25,738 bases of DNA. Origin: Bacillota bacterium. Lineage in GTDB: Bacteria; Bacillota; Clostridia; Christensenellales; SZUA-584. Each line of letters opens with the position of its first letter. Position 1 is the first letter of the stretch. The translations under genes were made by a program, and so were the position numbers. The notes beneath the pieces are model-generated. The model made no database searches. It was not told where the DNA came from and worked only from the letters and a program-made list of their open reading frames with translations. This document shows positions 1 through 7,182 of the stretch, piece after piece. The DNA is taken from contig JAEZHF010000015.1 in the NCBI GenBank assembly GCA_023416745.1, positions 1 through 25,738 on the forward strand, read 5' to 3'.

Positions 1-92
1 TGGCTGACAGGCCTTGCCTGTTGGCTTAACTGGGATTCCCGTGCGGCTAAGATTTCCACAAGTCGTACACTTTCGGTCAATTCAGTTTACAT

Positions 93-668
93 TCACAATA
101 TCAAATGGTCAGTTGTGCGGTGTTGCCCTAGATCAGAGTAACATGACAAAACGATGCTAACACCATTAAAATGAGAAACATCAAATATCCTTGTTCCGTT
201 GTCTGTTTCTTCAAACAATTCTTTTATTGTATTTTCATCACTGATAATATTAGTGAGTCTTTGTATTTTTTCACCTCTAAAGTCTTGCTCATAATAAGAA
301 ATCATACTGACTGAATCAGATGATGGTTCAGGTAAATCAGTTCTATGAAATATCGCATATTGCTTATCCCAAAACTGCGATGTGTCAAATAAGCAAATGA
401 AATTTCTTTTCGTATCGCCTTCTGCCTCAAGGACTTCTATCTTCCATGTACCAGCATAGCCTATTATCTCTCCCGGATTGATGCTCCATTTTTGCTCAGG
501 TTGCATACGGTATTCTATATCGTTAATAATTACAATTGTATTTTCATTAATTTCATCACCATTTTTCATTTCATAAACAGGCATGGTTAAATTAACACTA
601 AAGCAACCTGTAAATAAGATAATTATTAATGTTAAAAATGACGAAAAGCCAATAGCTTTTGTTCTCAT
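93..668 (-). CDS. Putative lipoprotein of unknown function
   Basis: This 191-residue protein starts with a typical lipoprotein signal: Arg and Lys at positions 2-4, a hydrophobic core at about 6-20, and the lipobox LFTGC with the acceptor Cys at residue 22. After cleavage and lipidation it should sit on the outer face of the cell membrane. No catalytic motif was recognised in the remaining ~170 residues, which are mixed polar and aromatic. The ATG at 668 is preceded by GGAG at a normal distance, which supports this start. The gene is AT-rich compared with the genes after 2145 and lies beside a broken membrane-protein gene, so it looks like accessory cargo. The lipoprotein call is firm; the function is unknown. 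Confidence 0.7.
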   Translation of the reverse strand: MRTKAIGFSSFLTLIIILFTGCFSVNLTMPVYEMKNGDEINENTIVIINDIEYRMQPEQKWSINPGEIIGYAGTWKIEVLEAEGDTKRNFICLFDTSQFWDKQYAIFHRTDLPEPSSDSVSMISYYEQDFRGEKIQRLTNIISDENTIKELFEETDNGTRIFDVSHFNGVSIVLSCYSDLGQHRTTDHLIL

Positions 669-805
669 TACAGCTCCAACAAAAAATATTTTTTATAAAC
701 ATTACCATACCACACTACGAATTTCTTTTTCAATATTTCACAATAGATATTTTAGCGCAACATTAGTGCAATACGATGACAAAAAACAGACGCGTTTTCT
801 ATGTC

Positions 806-819
806 CAATGTATACATTG
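806..819. promoter_or_regulatory. Perfect 14-bp palindrome in the gap upstream of the lipoprotein gene
   Basis: CAATGTATACATTG is a perfect palindrome with a GTATAC core. It lies about 140 bp upstream of the lipoprotein start, between that gene and the downstream end of the broken membrane-protein gene. The shape fits a dimeric repressor site, and the core matches that of the palindromes at 21973-22004. No regulator gene is adjacent, so the operator role is inferred. Confidence 0.3.
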
Positions 820-923
820 TGTGTCCAAAGAGTGCCCCTTTTCATCGAAATAATGCCCCGTCACGCTTTCTTACCGTCGAATTCGCATTCTAGTACTGCA
901 AGATATATCGGGAGAGCGCTCTA

Positions 924-1589
924 TCAAAACACCTCGATATCTTTAACATCCGGCCAGAAGCTCGACATTTTTCTCCCGTTAAGACCGGATGCGTCAATAC
1001 ATTCCAAAGGGCTTTCCGCTTCGGCAAGTATCTCATACTCATATGGGTCTGTTGAAACGATGCGCTTGAAGTAATACCGCCCGTTTTCAGGGATGAAAAG
1101 GTAGCGAACGTTATCATACGTAAACTCGATTTCGCGATCTGCCGACAGGTCGTCGCATAGTTTTTCAAAGGAATATGAACTGCTTGATTCCTCATTAACG
1201 CAATGTTTATCTCCTGAAAGCTTCAAACGGTATCTGATGAAAAGCCAGATAAGCAGTCCGGCTTCCAGCACTAATCCGGGTATCATCAGTAAACCTTTTA
1301 AGCTGAATTGTAAATCAATAGCGATAAACAAACCGGCAGGAAAGCAGATTAGTGCATAACCAAAAAAAATCTGAAAACATAGTACCAACCGGAACCTTTG
1401 GCTTTAAGATGACCTGATAAACGGGTTACAAGCATTATTACGCATAGCAAATGCAATATGCTTAATGCCAATAGCGGCAGAGCTGTTTTTATCTATGTCC
1501 AGCGGCATGCCTATAAAAGCCAATGCAAAAATGATGATTATAAAAGTCATAGTCGGTATTTTGTCGAGCCATTATTTAAGTTGTCTCAT
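924..1589 (-). pseudogene. Broken small integral membrane protein gene (one stop, two frameshifts)
   Basis: Reading the minus strand from the ATG at 1589, which follows a GGGGGATTG ribosome binding site, gives MRQLK, a TAA stop at codon 6 (1572-1574), then WLDKIPTMTFIIIIFALAFIGMPLD. The reading then moves to another frame (…KTALPLLALSILHLLCVIML…) and returns to the first frame at FFFGYALICFPAG, which stays open to the stop at 924. The shifts coincide with an A run after GAT near 1485 and a T8 run at 1362-1369; one base fewer in the A run and one more in the T run would restore a ~222-residue protein. That protein would have about four membrane segments and a soluble C-terminal ~90 residues. 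The 924-1388 part alone is open for 154 codons but would need a TTG start. No family was recognised. Homopolymer sequencing errors could explain the two shifts but not the TAA. Confidence 0.65.
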
Positions 1590-1690
1590 CAATCCCCCAA
1601 TAAATACTTTAAATAGAGCTCTTCTATATGCATGTTGAAGAAGTAGGATTAGCTCATCAGTATCTACATCCCGTCAATGCTCTATCCCGA

Positions 1691-1818
1691 TCACTCCCTC
1701 AGTCACCTTCGGTGACAGCTCCCTCATCCGAGGGAGCCTTTTAGGGATCGCGCAAAACTATTGCCTCCCTCAGACGAGGGAGGTGGCAGGCGCAGCCTGA
1801 CGGATGGAGGGACGCGCC
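1691..1818. repeat. Family I hairpin repeat, copy A
   Basis: This ~128-bp unit contains three stem-loops in a row: GTCACC/GGTGAC around TTC, GCTCCCTC/GAGGGAGC around ATCC, and CCTCCCTC/GAGGGAGG around AGAC. A GC-rich segment (GGCAGGCGCAGCCTGACGG) follows. It differs from copy B, 172 bp to the right, at only a handful of positions. The two copies are separated by 44 bp of unrelated AT-rich sequence. Confidence 0.75.
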
Positions 1819-1862
1819 ACCCGATATATAGATTCTTATCATCAGCCAATGTGCACTTCCGG

Positions 1863-1991
1863 TCACTCCCTCAGTCACCTTCGGTGACAGCTCCCTCATC
1901 CGAGGGAGCCTTATAGGGATTGCGCACAACTATTTGCCTCCCTCAGACGAGGGAGGTGGCAGGCGCAGCCTGACGGAGGGAGGGATGCGCC
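1863..1991. repeat. Family I hairpin repeat, copy B
   Basis: This is the second copy of the stem-loop unit seen at 1691-1818, in the same orientation and with the same three hairpins. The differences are scattered single bases (for example CCTTATAGGGATTGCGC against CCTTTTAGGGATCGCGC). The element does not encode a recognisable protein. Confidence 0.75.
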
Positions 1992-2024
1992 GCAAATAAT
2001 AAAGTTTTTTAATACGGATGAATG

Positions 2025-2130
2025 CCGCAAATGCCTTGTGAAGGCATTTGCTTGGTGGGATTCTCAAGGGATGCGTCCCTTGAGCGGTGGTGTGAAGGCG
2101 GCGCCTCCAAGGTCTTAGACCTTATACCCC
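2025..2130 (+). repeat. Family II four-hairpin element, copy 1
   Basis: Four hairpins follow one another: (a) GCAAATGCCTT/AAGGCATTTGC at 2027-2051, an 11-bp stem with a 3-base loop; (b) CTCAAGGGA/TCCCTTGAG at 2063-2084; (c) an imperfect GC-rich stem around 2094-2108; (d) AAGGTCT/AGACCTT at 2109-2123. The element begins about 15 bp beyond the stop codon of the minus-strand cation efflux gene, so a transcript of that gene would run d-c-b-a. Further copies lie at 10861-10964 and 11098-11183, and a decayed one at 21636-21685. Confidence 0.8.
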
Positions 2131-2144
2131 ACATGGAATCCCGC

Positions 2145-3080
2145 CTACGTCGTGTGCGGGTTGATGTGCACCACCACGTCGAGCATCTCCGGGTAAGCCG
2201 CCATGATGTTGTCGCGCAGCGCGTCTGCGATTTCGTGGCCGTCGCACACGCTGATATCGCCGTCCACCTCTACCGCCACATCCGCCAACAGGCCGCGCCC
2301 CATCGGGCGGCATTTGAGCCAGCTCAAGTGCTCCACGCCCGGCGTTTTCAGTACGGCTTCGCGCAGCCCATCCATCGTGCAGTCGTCCGGCGCGGCGTCC
2401 AGCAGCATATTTCCCGAGGCCTTGAGTATGCTGAGCGCCGTCTTCACGATCAGGGCACTGATTACCAGCGCGATCACCGGCTCCGCGTAGCGCACCAGCC
2501 ATCCTGTCCCCGATGCCTCGCCCAGCAGCCCAAGGCCGATGGCCACCGCCGCGCCCGATGTCGCAAATATGTCGTTGCGGTGATCCATGGCGTTGGTCCG
2601 CACCGCGATGGAATTGAGCCGCTTTGACGCCCGGAACGTGACGGTGAACATCACCGCCTTCACCGCGACGGACACCAGCGCCGCGCCCAGCGCCCACACG
2701 CTGGACTGTGCCGCCTCGCCCGCCTGCATCGCGGCGATCGCATCGCGCACCACGAAGACTGTGCCCGCCAGCACCATCAGCCCCACCACGAACGATACCA
2801 GCGCCTCCATCTTGCCGTGGCCGTAATGGTGCCCCTTGTCCTGCGGCCGCTGCGCAAAGCGCAGCCCCAGCATCACCACCACCGACGCCAGCGAATCGCC
2901 CGCGGAGTTTACCGCGTCCGCCTTCAATGCCTCGCTGCCGGACAGCAATCCCACCGCGCCCTTTAAAACCAGCAGCGCTATATTGCCGATCAGGCACCAG
3001 GTGATGATGCGCAGACCCTCGTCCTTCGTTCGGCTTCCGCCATATTTACTGTTTTCCGTTTTTTCGGTTATTTCTGTCAT
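2145..3080 (-). CDS. Cation diffusion facilitator (CDF) family metal transporter
   Basis: This 311-residue protein matches the CDF family of secondary transporters, which export divalent metals such as Zn, Mn, Fe or Co from the cytoplasm in exchange for protons. Residues 25-210 hold about six hydrophobic segments. DAVNSAGD in the second segment and DHRNDIFATSG in the fifth carry the acidic and histidine residues expected at the transport site. The last ~90 residues form the usual cytoplasmic ferredoxin-like domain, with the typical ending VVVHINPH. I prefer the ATG at 3080, which has AGGT about 6 bases upstream, over a GTG at 3086. Length is normal. The metal cannot be read from sequence. It diverges from htpG. 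Confidence 0.9.
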   Translation of the reverse strand: MTEITEKTENSKYGGSRTKDEGLRIITWCLIGNIALLVLKGAVGLLSGSEALKADAVNSAGDSLASVVVMLGLRFAQRPQDKGHHYGHGKMEALVSFVVGLMVLAGTVFVVRDAIAAMQAGEAAQSSVWALGAALVSVAVKAVMFTVTFRASKRLNSIAVRTNAMDHRNDIFATSGAAVAIGLGLLGEASGTGWLVRYAEPVIALVISALIVKTALSILKASGNMLLDAAPDDCTMDGLREAVLKTPGVEHLSWLKCRPMGRGLLADVAVEVDGDISVCDGHEIADALRDNIMAAYPEMLDVVVHINPHTT

Positions 3081-3126
3081 GTCCACACCTGCGGCATCTC
3101 TGCTCCCGATTTTTCTTCTGCTGTCT

Positions 3127-3156
3127 ATTATACCAGAATATGCCGTACACTGTCAT
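3127..3156 (-). promoter_or_regulatory. Sigma-A type promoter of the cation efflux gene
   Basis: On the minus strand, ATGACA (3151-3156) and a perfect TATAAT (3127-3132) are separated by 18 bp, about 45 bp upstream of the start codon. This is the best promoter match in the interval. Confidence 0.6.
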
Positions 3157-3200
3157 GCTATACCGTAAAAAATGGCCGTCTCGAACCACCTGCCCTGATA

Positions 3201-3229
3201 TTGACAAACACCGCCGGAGTGGGTAAACT
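3201..3229 (+). promoter_or_regulatory. Sigma-A promoter of htpG
   Basis: A perfect TTGACA (3201-3206) is followed after 17 bp by TAAACT (3224-3229). Transcription should begin near 3236, inside the CIRCE operator, so a repressor bound there would block initiation. Confidence 0.7.
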
Positions 3230-3234
3230 ATACA

Positions 3235-3261
3235 TTAGCACTCGCCTGGTTTGAGTGCTGA
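3235..3261. promoter_or_regulatory. CIRCE operator (HrcA binding site) of htpG
   Basis: TTAGCACTC, nine bases, then GAGTGCTGA: this matches the CIRCE consensus TTAGCACTC-N9-GAGTGCTAA at all positions but one. CIRCE is bound by the heat-shock repressor HrcA, which normally controls groESL and the hrcA-grpE-dnaK-dnaJ operon. Here it overlaps the expected transcription start of htpG. Confidence 0.9.
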
Positions 3262-3290
3262 CAAACCATCACAAGGAGGCTTAGGCAGAC

Positions 3291-5165
3291 ATGGCCAAAA
3301 AGCAGTTTAAAGCGGAGTCGAAGCAACTCCTCAATCTGATGATCAACTCCATCTATACGCACAAGGAGATATTCCTGCGCGAGCTGATATCCAACGCCAG
3401 CGACGCCATCGACAAGATCTATTACAAGGCGCTCACGGACGAGTCCATCAGCTTTAACAGCGCCGACTACTATATCAAGCTGTTCCCCGACAAGGACAGC
3501 CGGACGCTGCGTATCATGGACACCGGCATCGGCATGACGAAGGAAGAGCTGGAGGACAACCTCGGCACCATCGCCAAGAGCGGTTCGCTCGCATTCAAGA
3601 AAGAGAATGAGATCAAGGAGGACTACGACATCATCGGCCAGTTCGGCGTGGGGTTCTACTCCGCGTTCATGGTGGCCGACAAGGTGACGGTGATCTCCCG
3701 CGCGCTGGGTGACGAAGAGGCGTACAAGTGGGAGTCAGAAGGTGCGGCGGGTTACACCATAGAGCCCTGCGAATTTGACGGCGTGGGCACCGAGATCACG
3801 CTGCACATCAAGGAAGACACCGAGGACGAGAAGTACAGCGAGTATCTGGACGAATACCGCCTGCGCGCCATCATCAAAAAGTACAGCGACTTCATCCGCT
3901 ACCCCATCAAAATGGACGTGACGCACTCCCACCCCGTGGAAGGCAAGGAGGATGAATACGAGACGGTGACGCACGAGGACACGCTCAACAGTATGGTGCC
4001 GCTCTGGCGCAAGAACAAGTCGGAGCTGACCGACGAGGACTACGAGCAGTTCTACACCGAGAAGCGGTTCGGTTTTGACAAGCCGCTGCGCCACATCCAC
4101 ATCAAGGCGGAGGGCACGGTGCGGTACAACTCCATACTGTTCATCCCCGAGAAAACGCCGTACGACTTCTACACCAAGGAGTTCGAAAAGGGGCTGGAGC
4201 TGTATTCCAACGGCGTGCTGATCATGAACAAATGCGCTGACCTGCTGCCCGACTATTTCAGCTTCGTGCGCGGCATGGTGGAGTCGGACGACCTGTCGCT
4301 CAACATATCGCGCGAGCTGCTGCAGCACGACCGTCAGCTCAAGACCATCGCGAAGAACATCAAGAACAAGATCAAGTCCGAGCTGGAGAACCTTTTAAAG
4401 AACGACCGCGAGAAGTACGAGACGTTCTACCAGTCGTTCGGGCGGCATCTCAAGTTCGGCGTATACAACGACTTCGGCATGCACAAGGACGACCTGATCG
4501 AACTGCTGCTGTTCCATTCTTCATCCGAGAAGAAGCTGGTGTCGCTGGCGGAATACGTGTCCCGCATGAAGGAGGATCAGAAGGCGATCTACTACGCGTC
4601 CGGCGAGTCCATAGACCGCATCGACAAGATGCCACAGACAGAGCTGCTGCGCGACAAGGGCTATGAGATACTCTACTTCACCGAGGACGTGGACGAGTTT
4701 GCCATTCAGATGCTGATGAACTATCAGGAGAAGGCGTTCAAGTCCGTGTCCGCGAGCGACCTCGAACTGGACGCGCCGGAAGAGAAGACGGACGAACAGA
4801 AGGACGCCGAGAAGTCGCTGTTTGACGCGATGAAAGAAGTACTCAGCGGCAAGGTGAAGGATGTACGCCTCTCCAAGCGCCTCAAGTCTCACCCTGTCTG
4901 TCTCACCAGCGAGGGCGGCGTGTCCATCGAGATGGAGAAGGTATTAAAGGCCATGCCGGAAGGCCACAATATCACCGCGCAGAAGGTGCTGGAGCTCAAC
5001 GGCGGCCACGACGTGTTCGCCGCTCTCAAAGCCGCACAATCCGGTGATCCCGAGAAGTTCAAACTCTATACGCTGCTGCTCTACAATCAGGCGCTGCTGA
5101 TGGAGGGCCTCTCGGTGGAGGACCCGCTGGCCTTCAGCAACGATATCTGCGCTTTGATGAAGTAA
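3291..5165 (+). CDS. htpG: Molecular chaperone HtpG (Hsp90)
   Basis: This 624-residue cytoplasmic protein is a bacterial Hsp90, an ATP-driven dimeric chaperone for client folding and stress tolerance. The N-terminal GHKL ATPase domain (about 1-215) shows ELISNASDAIDK with the nucleotide-site Asn35, MDTGIGMT, and the lid/P-loop segment GQFGVGFYSAFMVADKV. The middle domain includes SLNISRELLQ, followed by the C-terminal dimerisation domain; as in other bacterial forms, the charged linker is short. Length is normal. The ATG at 3291 has AAGGAGG 11 bases upstream. A perfect -35 box and a CIRCE element precede it, so control by HrcA is predicted, and a terminator lies at 5260-5290. In Bacillus subtilis htpG is not CIRCE-controlled, so the wiring differs here. 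Confidence 0.97.
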   Translation: MAKKQFKAESKQLLNLMINSIYTHKEIFLRELISNASDAIDKIYYKALTDESISFNSADYYIKLFPDKDSRTLRIMDTGIGMTKEELEDNLGTIAKSGSLAFKKENEIKEDYDIIGQFGVGFYSAFMVADKVTVISRALGDEEAYKWESEGAAGYTIEPCEFDGVGTEITLHIKEDTEDEKYSEYLDEYRLRAIIKKYSDFIRYPIKMDVTHSHPVEGKEDEYETVTHEDTLNSMVPLWRKNKSELTDEDYEQFYTEKRFGFDKPLRHIHIKAEGTVRYNSILFIPEKTPYDFYTKEFEKGLELYSNGVLIMNKCADLLPDYFSFVRGMVESDDLSLNISRELLQHDRQLKTIAKNIKNKIKSELENLLKNDREKYETFYQSFGRHLKFGVYNDFGMHKDDLIELLLFHSSSEKKLVSLAEYVSRMKEDQKAIYYASGESIDRIDKMPQTELLRDKGYEILYFTEDVDEFAIQMLMNYQEKAFKSVSASDLELDAPEEKTDEQKDAEKSLFDAMKEVLSGKVKDVRLSKRLKSHPVCLTSEGGVSIEMEKVLKAMPEGHNITAQKVLELNGGHDVFAALKAAQSGDPEKFKLYTLLLYNQALLMEGLSVEDPLAFSNDICALMK

Positions 5166-5259
5166 CGACTAACGACGGTTATCCTTTATAAGGGCTTTTA
5201 TGGGGGCGTTGCCCCCATGCCCCCATTTCTTTTCTGGCAGAAAAGAAACAAAAGAATCA

Positions 5260-5290
5260 AGGGAAATGCTGCGCATTTCCCTGTTTTTTA
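5260..5290 (+). terminator. Rho-independent terminator downstream of htpG
   Basis: AGGGAAATGC and GCATTTCCCT form a perfect 10-bp stem with a 3-base loop, followed by GTTTTTTAT. It lies about 95 bp after the htpG stop. Confidence 0.75.
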
Positions 5291-5303
5291 TAAAAGTCTC
5301 TTT

Positions 5304-5428
5304 TGTCATTCCGATGGAGCGTAAGCGACTGATACCCATTGTGGGCACAGGTGAATCCCCTTCTGCTGAGCGCAAAACAGGGGATTCACCCGTGCCCCGA
5401 ATGGGGTATCGCAAAGCTCGGAATGACA
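5304..5428. repeat. Imperfect 125-bp palindromic element (family III)
   Basis: The two halves are inverted copies: TGTCATTCCGA at 5304-5314 pairs with TCGGAATGACA at 5418-5428, GATACCCATT with AATGGGGTATC, and GGTGAATCCCC (5350-5360) with GGGGATTCACC (5380-5390), leaving a ~19-base central loop. The outer tips end in TGTCATTCCGA. This is the form of a small non-autonomous palindromic repeat of the MITE or REP kind. No transposase is near. Confidence 0.65.
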
Positions 5429-5506
5429 GGAAACCTCTTTGATTAATCCGAGGGAAATGCTGTGCAATTCTCCATTCTGTTTTTCCCTATACATACAGGA
5501 TATTTA

Positions 5507-5515
5507 TGGTATAAT
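5507..5515 (+). promoter_or_regulatory. Extended -10 promoter element of the DUF4275-like gene
   Basis: TGG directly followed by a perfect TATAAT (5510-5515), with no good -35 box (CTATAC at 5487-5492). It stands 31 bp upstream of the start codon. Confidence 0.55.
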
Positions 5516-5546
5516 CGCAGCATAATGGGTTGTATCGGAGGCATAT

Positions 5547-6560
5547 ATGGAACAAAGGCAGTTTGGCGAATGGGTTCTGGAAGTGGACTTGGATGCAACC
5601 CGAGCCTACTACGAGTCCTTCAAAGTTGATGAGAAAAGCCAATGTTGGCGCAACTATGCGAAGCACTGCGAAAACCTGCTGCCTGAGGAGCAGGTCTTCT
5701 TTGATTCTCTGGGTATTATCCCATCACGGTGCAGCGTCACCACAGTTGGGCTGGATAGGGACGGAAGTTATCCCACGTTTGGCGCATACTTCATCACAGG
5801 TCGATTTATCAGTAAACCAGAAGAAATCCTGTGGACAGTAGAAGAATTGGCAGCACACGGCTTTGAGGATGACCGACCGGATAACCGGCTTTATATCGGC
5901 CGTTATACTTTTGAATTTCAAGACCCGGATTCGCCTTTCAGCAGCATACCGGACGACGCGCCTGAAGGGGCAGTCTGCTTTGAGTTTTCGGCTGAAAACA
6001 TACCGTGGCTTTTGGATGAAAAGTGCGAAGACAAGATGTATTATCCTCCCCAGTGGTGGCAATTCGTCAGGAAGCATAAGGAACGCAAACAACATAAAGC
6101 TTTGATATTTCAGGACTTGTTAGCTCTGAAACAGTCTCTGTCAAGACTGTTTGCTTCCCATGGAATCAAAGCAGAGGAGATGACAGGAAAAGAGACGCGC
6201 GATTACATGCGCCGATGGTTCGAGGCCTTTGTCCCAAGGCAAAAGCAGGCAGAGGCTTATGCAAACTGTTTCCCTACCCGCAGTTATAACGCGTATCTGT
6301 GGCACGCTTTCAGCTATGAATATACACCCTGTTTGACGGATTCGGACGCGGAAGCTGCCTTCGATAAAGCGGATAAAAGCGCCTGCGTTTTACTAATTAA
6401 TAATGAAAAAATAGGATATATCCTTGAGAATGCAGAGTGCCTTACAGCTAGCAGTATCAACAAATTCAATGATATCATTATTACTTCTAAAGATTTCAGT
6501 TGGACTTACGCCCACACGCATGAGGAATACTGCGGCCCCTATTTCGTGTCCTCAAAATAG
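5547..6560 (+). CDS. Hypothetical protein with a DUF4275-like C-terminal region
   Basis: This is a 337-residue soluble protein with no signal or membrane segment. The last ~110 residues (WHAFSYE, then CVLLINNEKIGYILENAE, then DFSWTYAHTHEEYCGPYF) resemble from memory the small DUF4275 family found as stand-alone proteins in bacilli. The first ~200 residues contain WRNYAKHCENLLPEEQVFFDSLG and several conserved-looking aromatics; I do not recognise a family there. The start at 5547 is supported by GGAGG at 5537-5541 and an extended -10 element upstream. It is a single-gene unit converging on efp. Function is unknown; the DUF4275 assignment is moderately sure and should be tested by profile search. 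Confidence 0.6.
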   Translation: MEQRQFGEWVLEVDLDATRAYYESFKVDEKSQCWRNYAKHCENLLPEEQVFFDSLGIIPSRCSVTTVGLDRDGSYPTFGAYFITGRFISKPEEILWTVEELAAHGFEDDRPDNRLYIGRYTFEFQDPDSPFSSIPDDAPEGAVCFEFSAENIPWLLDEKCEDKMYYPPQWWQFVRKHKERKQHKALIFQDLLALKQSLSRLFASHGIKAEEMTGKETRDYMRRWFEAFVPRQKQAEAYANCFPTRSYNAYLWHAFSYEYTPCLTDSDAEAAFDKADKSACVLLINNEKIGYILENAECLTASSINKFNDIIITSKDFSWTYAHTHEEYCGPYFVSSK

Positions 6561-6593
6561 AAAAATAAAAAAGGAGCCCGTTTTGCAGGCTCC
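6560..6593 (-). terminator. Rho-independent terminator of the efp operon
   Basis: On the minus strand GGAGCC and GGCTCC form a stem around a 9-base loop, followed by TTTTTTATTTTT. It starts 14 bp beyond the efp stop codon. The weaker T content on the other side may give some termination of the converging gene as well. Confidence 0.85.
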
Positions 6594-6606
6594 CCATGTT
6601 TCTCAC

Positions 6607-7164
6607 TTACGCACGTTCCATGTACTCGCCGGTACGCGTGTCCACGCGGATGATGTCGTCCTGATTGATGAACAGCGGCACCATGATCTTCGCGCCCGTT
6701 TCCAGAATCGCCGGCTTGTTGCCCGAGGTGGCTGTGTCGCCCTTGAAGCCGGGGTCTGTCTCCGTTACCTGCAGCTCCACAAAGTTCGGCGGCTCCACCG
6801 AGAACGCCTGATCCTTGAAGAACTTGATCGTCACGGGCATGTTTTCTTTGATGTAGTTGAGCGCATCCTCCACCTGGCTGTGGTTGAGCGGAATCTGCTC
6901 ATAGGTTTCCTTGTCCATGAAATAATAAAGCTCGCCGTCGCTGTAGAGATACTCCATCGACTTGGTCTCTACATGCGCCTTGGGGAATTTTTCAGACGGG
7001 TTGAATGTTCTTTCCAGTACGCTGCCCGACATGATGTTCTTCATCTTGGTGCGCACGAATGCGGCACCCTTACCGGGTTTCACGTGCTGAAAATCCACTA
7101 TGACCCAAACCTGACCGTCAATCTCAATCGTCAGGCCTTTTTTAAAATCTCCGGCTGATACCAT
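6607..7164 (-). CDS. efp: Translation elongation factor P
   Basis: This 185-residue protein is a full-length EF-P, which binds the ribosome between the P and E sites and relieves stalling at consecutive prolines. It has the three beta-barrel layout: an N-terminal KOW-like domain with the loop VKPGKGAAF, and two OB domains ending in the usual signature around DIIRVDTRTGEYMERA. Lys32 at the loop tip is the residue modified in many bacteria; the modifying enzyme cannot be told from this window. The ATG at 7164 has GGAGG seven bases upstream. It follows the peptidase gene by 18 bp, an order common in Bacillota, and a strong terminator follows. Confidence 0.97.
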   Translation of the reverse strand: MVSAGDFKKGLTIEIDGQVWVIVDFQHVKPGKGAAFVRTKMKNIMSGSVLERTFNPSEKFPKAHVETKSMEYLYSDGELYYFMDKETYEQIPLNHSQVEDALNYIKENMPVTIKFFKDQAFSVEPPNFVELQVTETDPGFKGDTATSGNKPAILETGAKIMVPLFINQDDIIRVDTRTGEYMERA

Positions 7165-7182
7165 AACTTGTCCTCCAACTGA

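Larger units (their letters stand above)
1590..2144. other. Gene-free stretch holding two kinds of hairpin repeats
   Basis: No credible gene was seen here. After about 100 bp of AT-rich sequence upstream of the broken gene, the stretch contains two tandem copies of a ~128-bp stem-loop element and then one copy of the dispersed four-hairpin element, which ends about 15 bp from the stop codon of the cation efflux gene. Short open frames here are by-products of the repeats. Confidence 0.7.
5166..5546. other. Gene-free spacer with terminator and palindromic element
   Basis: No credible gene was seen. The spacer holds a GC-rich hairpin (ATGGGGGC/GCCCCCAT, 5200-5218), a short CTTTTCT/AGAAAAG hairpin (5229-5245), a T-tailed terminator, a ~125-bp palindrome, and a partial second copy of the terminator sequence near 5446-5486, just before the promoter of the next gene. 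Short open frames on both strands here follow the repeats and lack ribosome binding sites. Confidence 0.7.

Noticed and set aside
583..1074. Open frame of 163 codons on the plus strand
   Set aside because: It overlaps the lipoprotein signal region and the broken membrane-protein gene antisense, has no convincing ribosome binding site, and its product looks random.
1741..1929. Small open frame across the stem-loop repeats
   Set aside because: It is made of the repeat units themselves, and no start signal precedes it.
1691..1991. Possible CRISPR array
   Set aside because: There are only two units, 128 bp long and internally structured; no regular 30-bp spacers or cas genes are present.
2122..2997. 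Open frame of 291 codons on the minus strand
   Set aside because: It is an alternative frame of the cation efflux gene, Gly/Arg-rich and without membrane segments or family motifs.
5200..5442. Small open frames on both strands in the htpG downstream spacer
   Set aside because: They follow the terminator and palindromic repeat, and have no ribosome binding sites or motifs.
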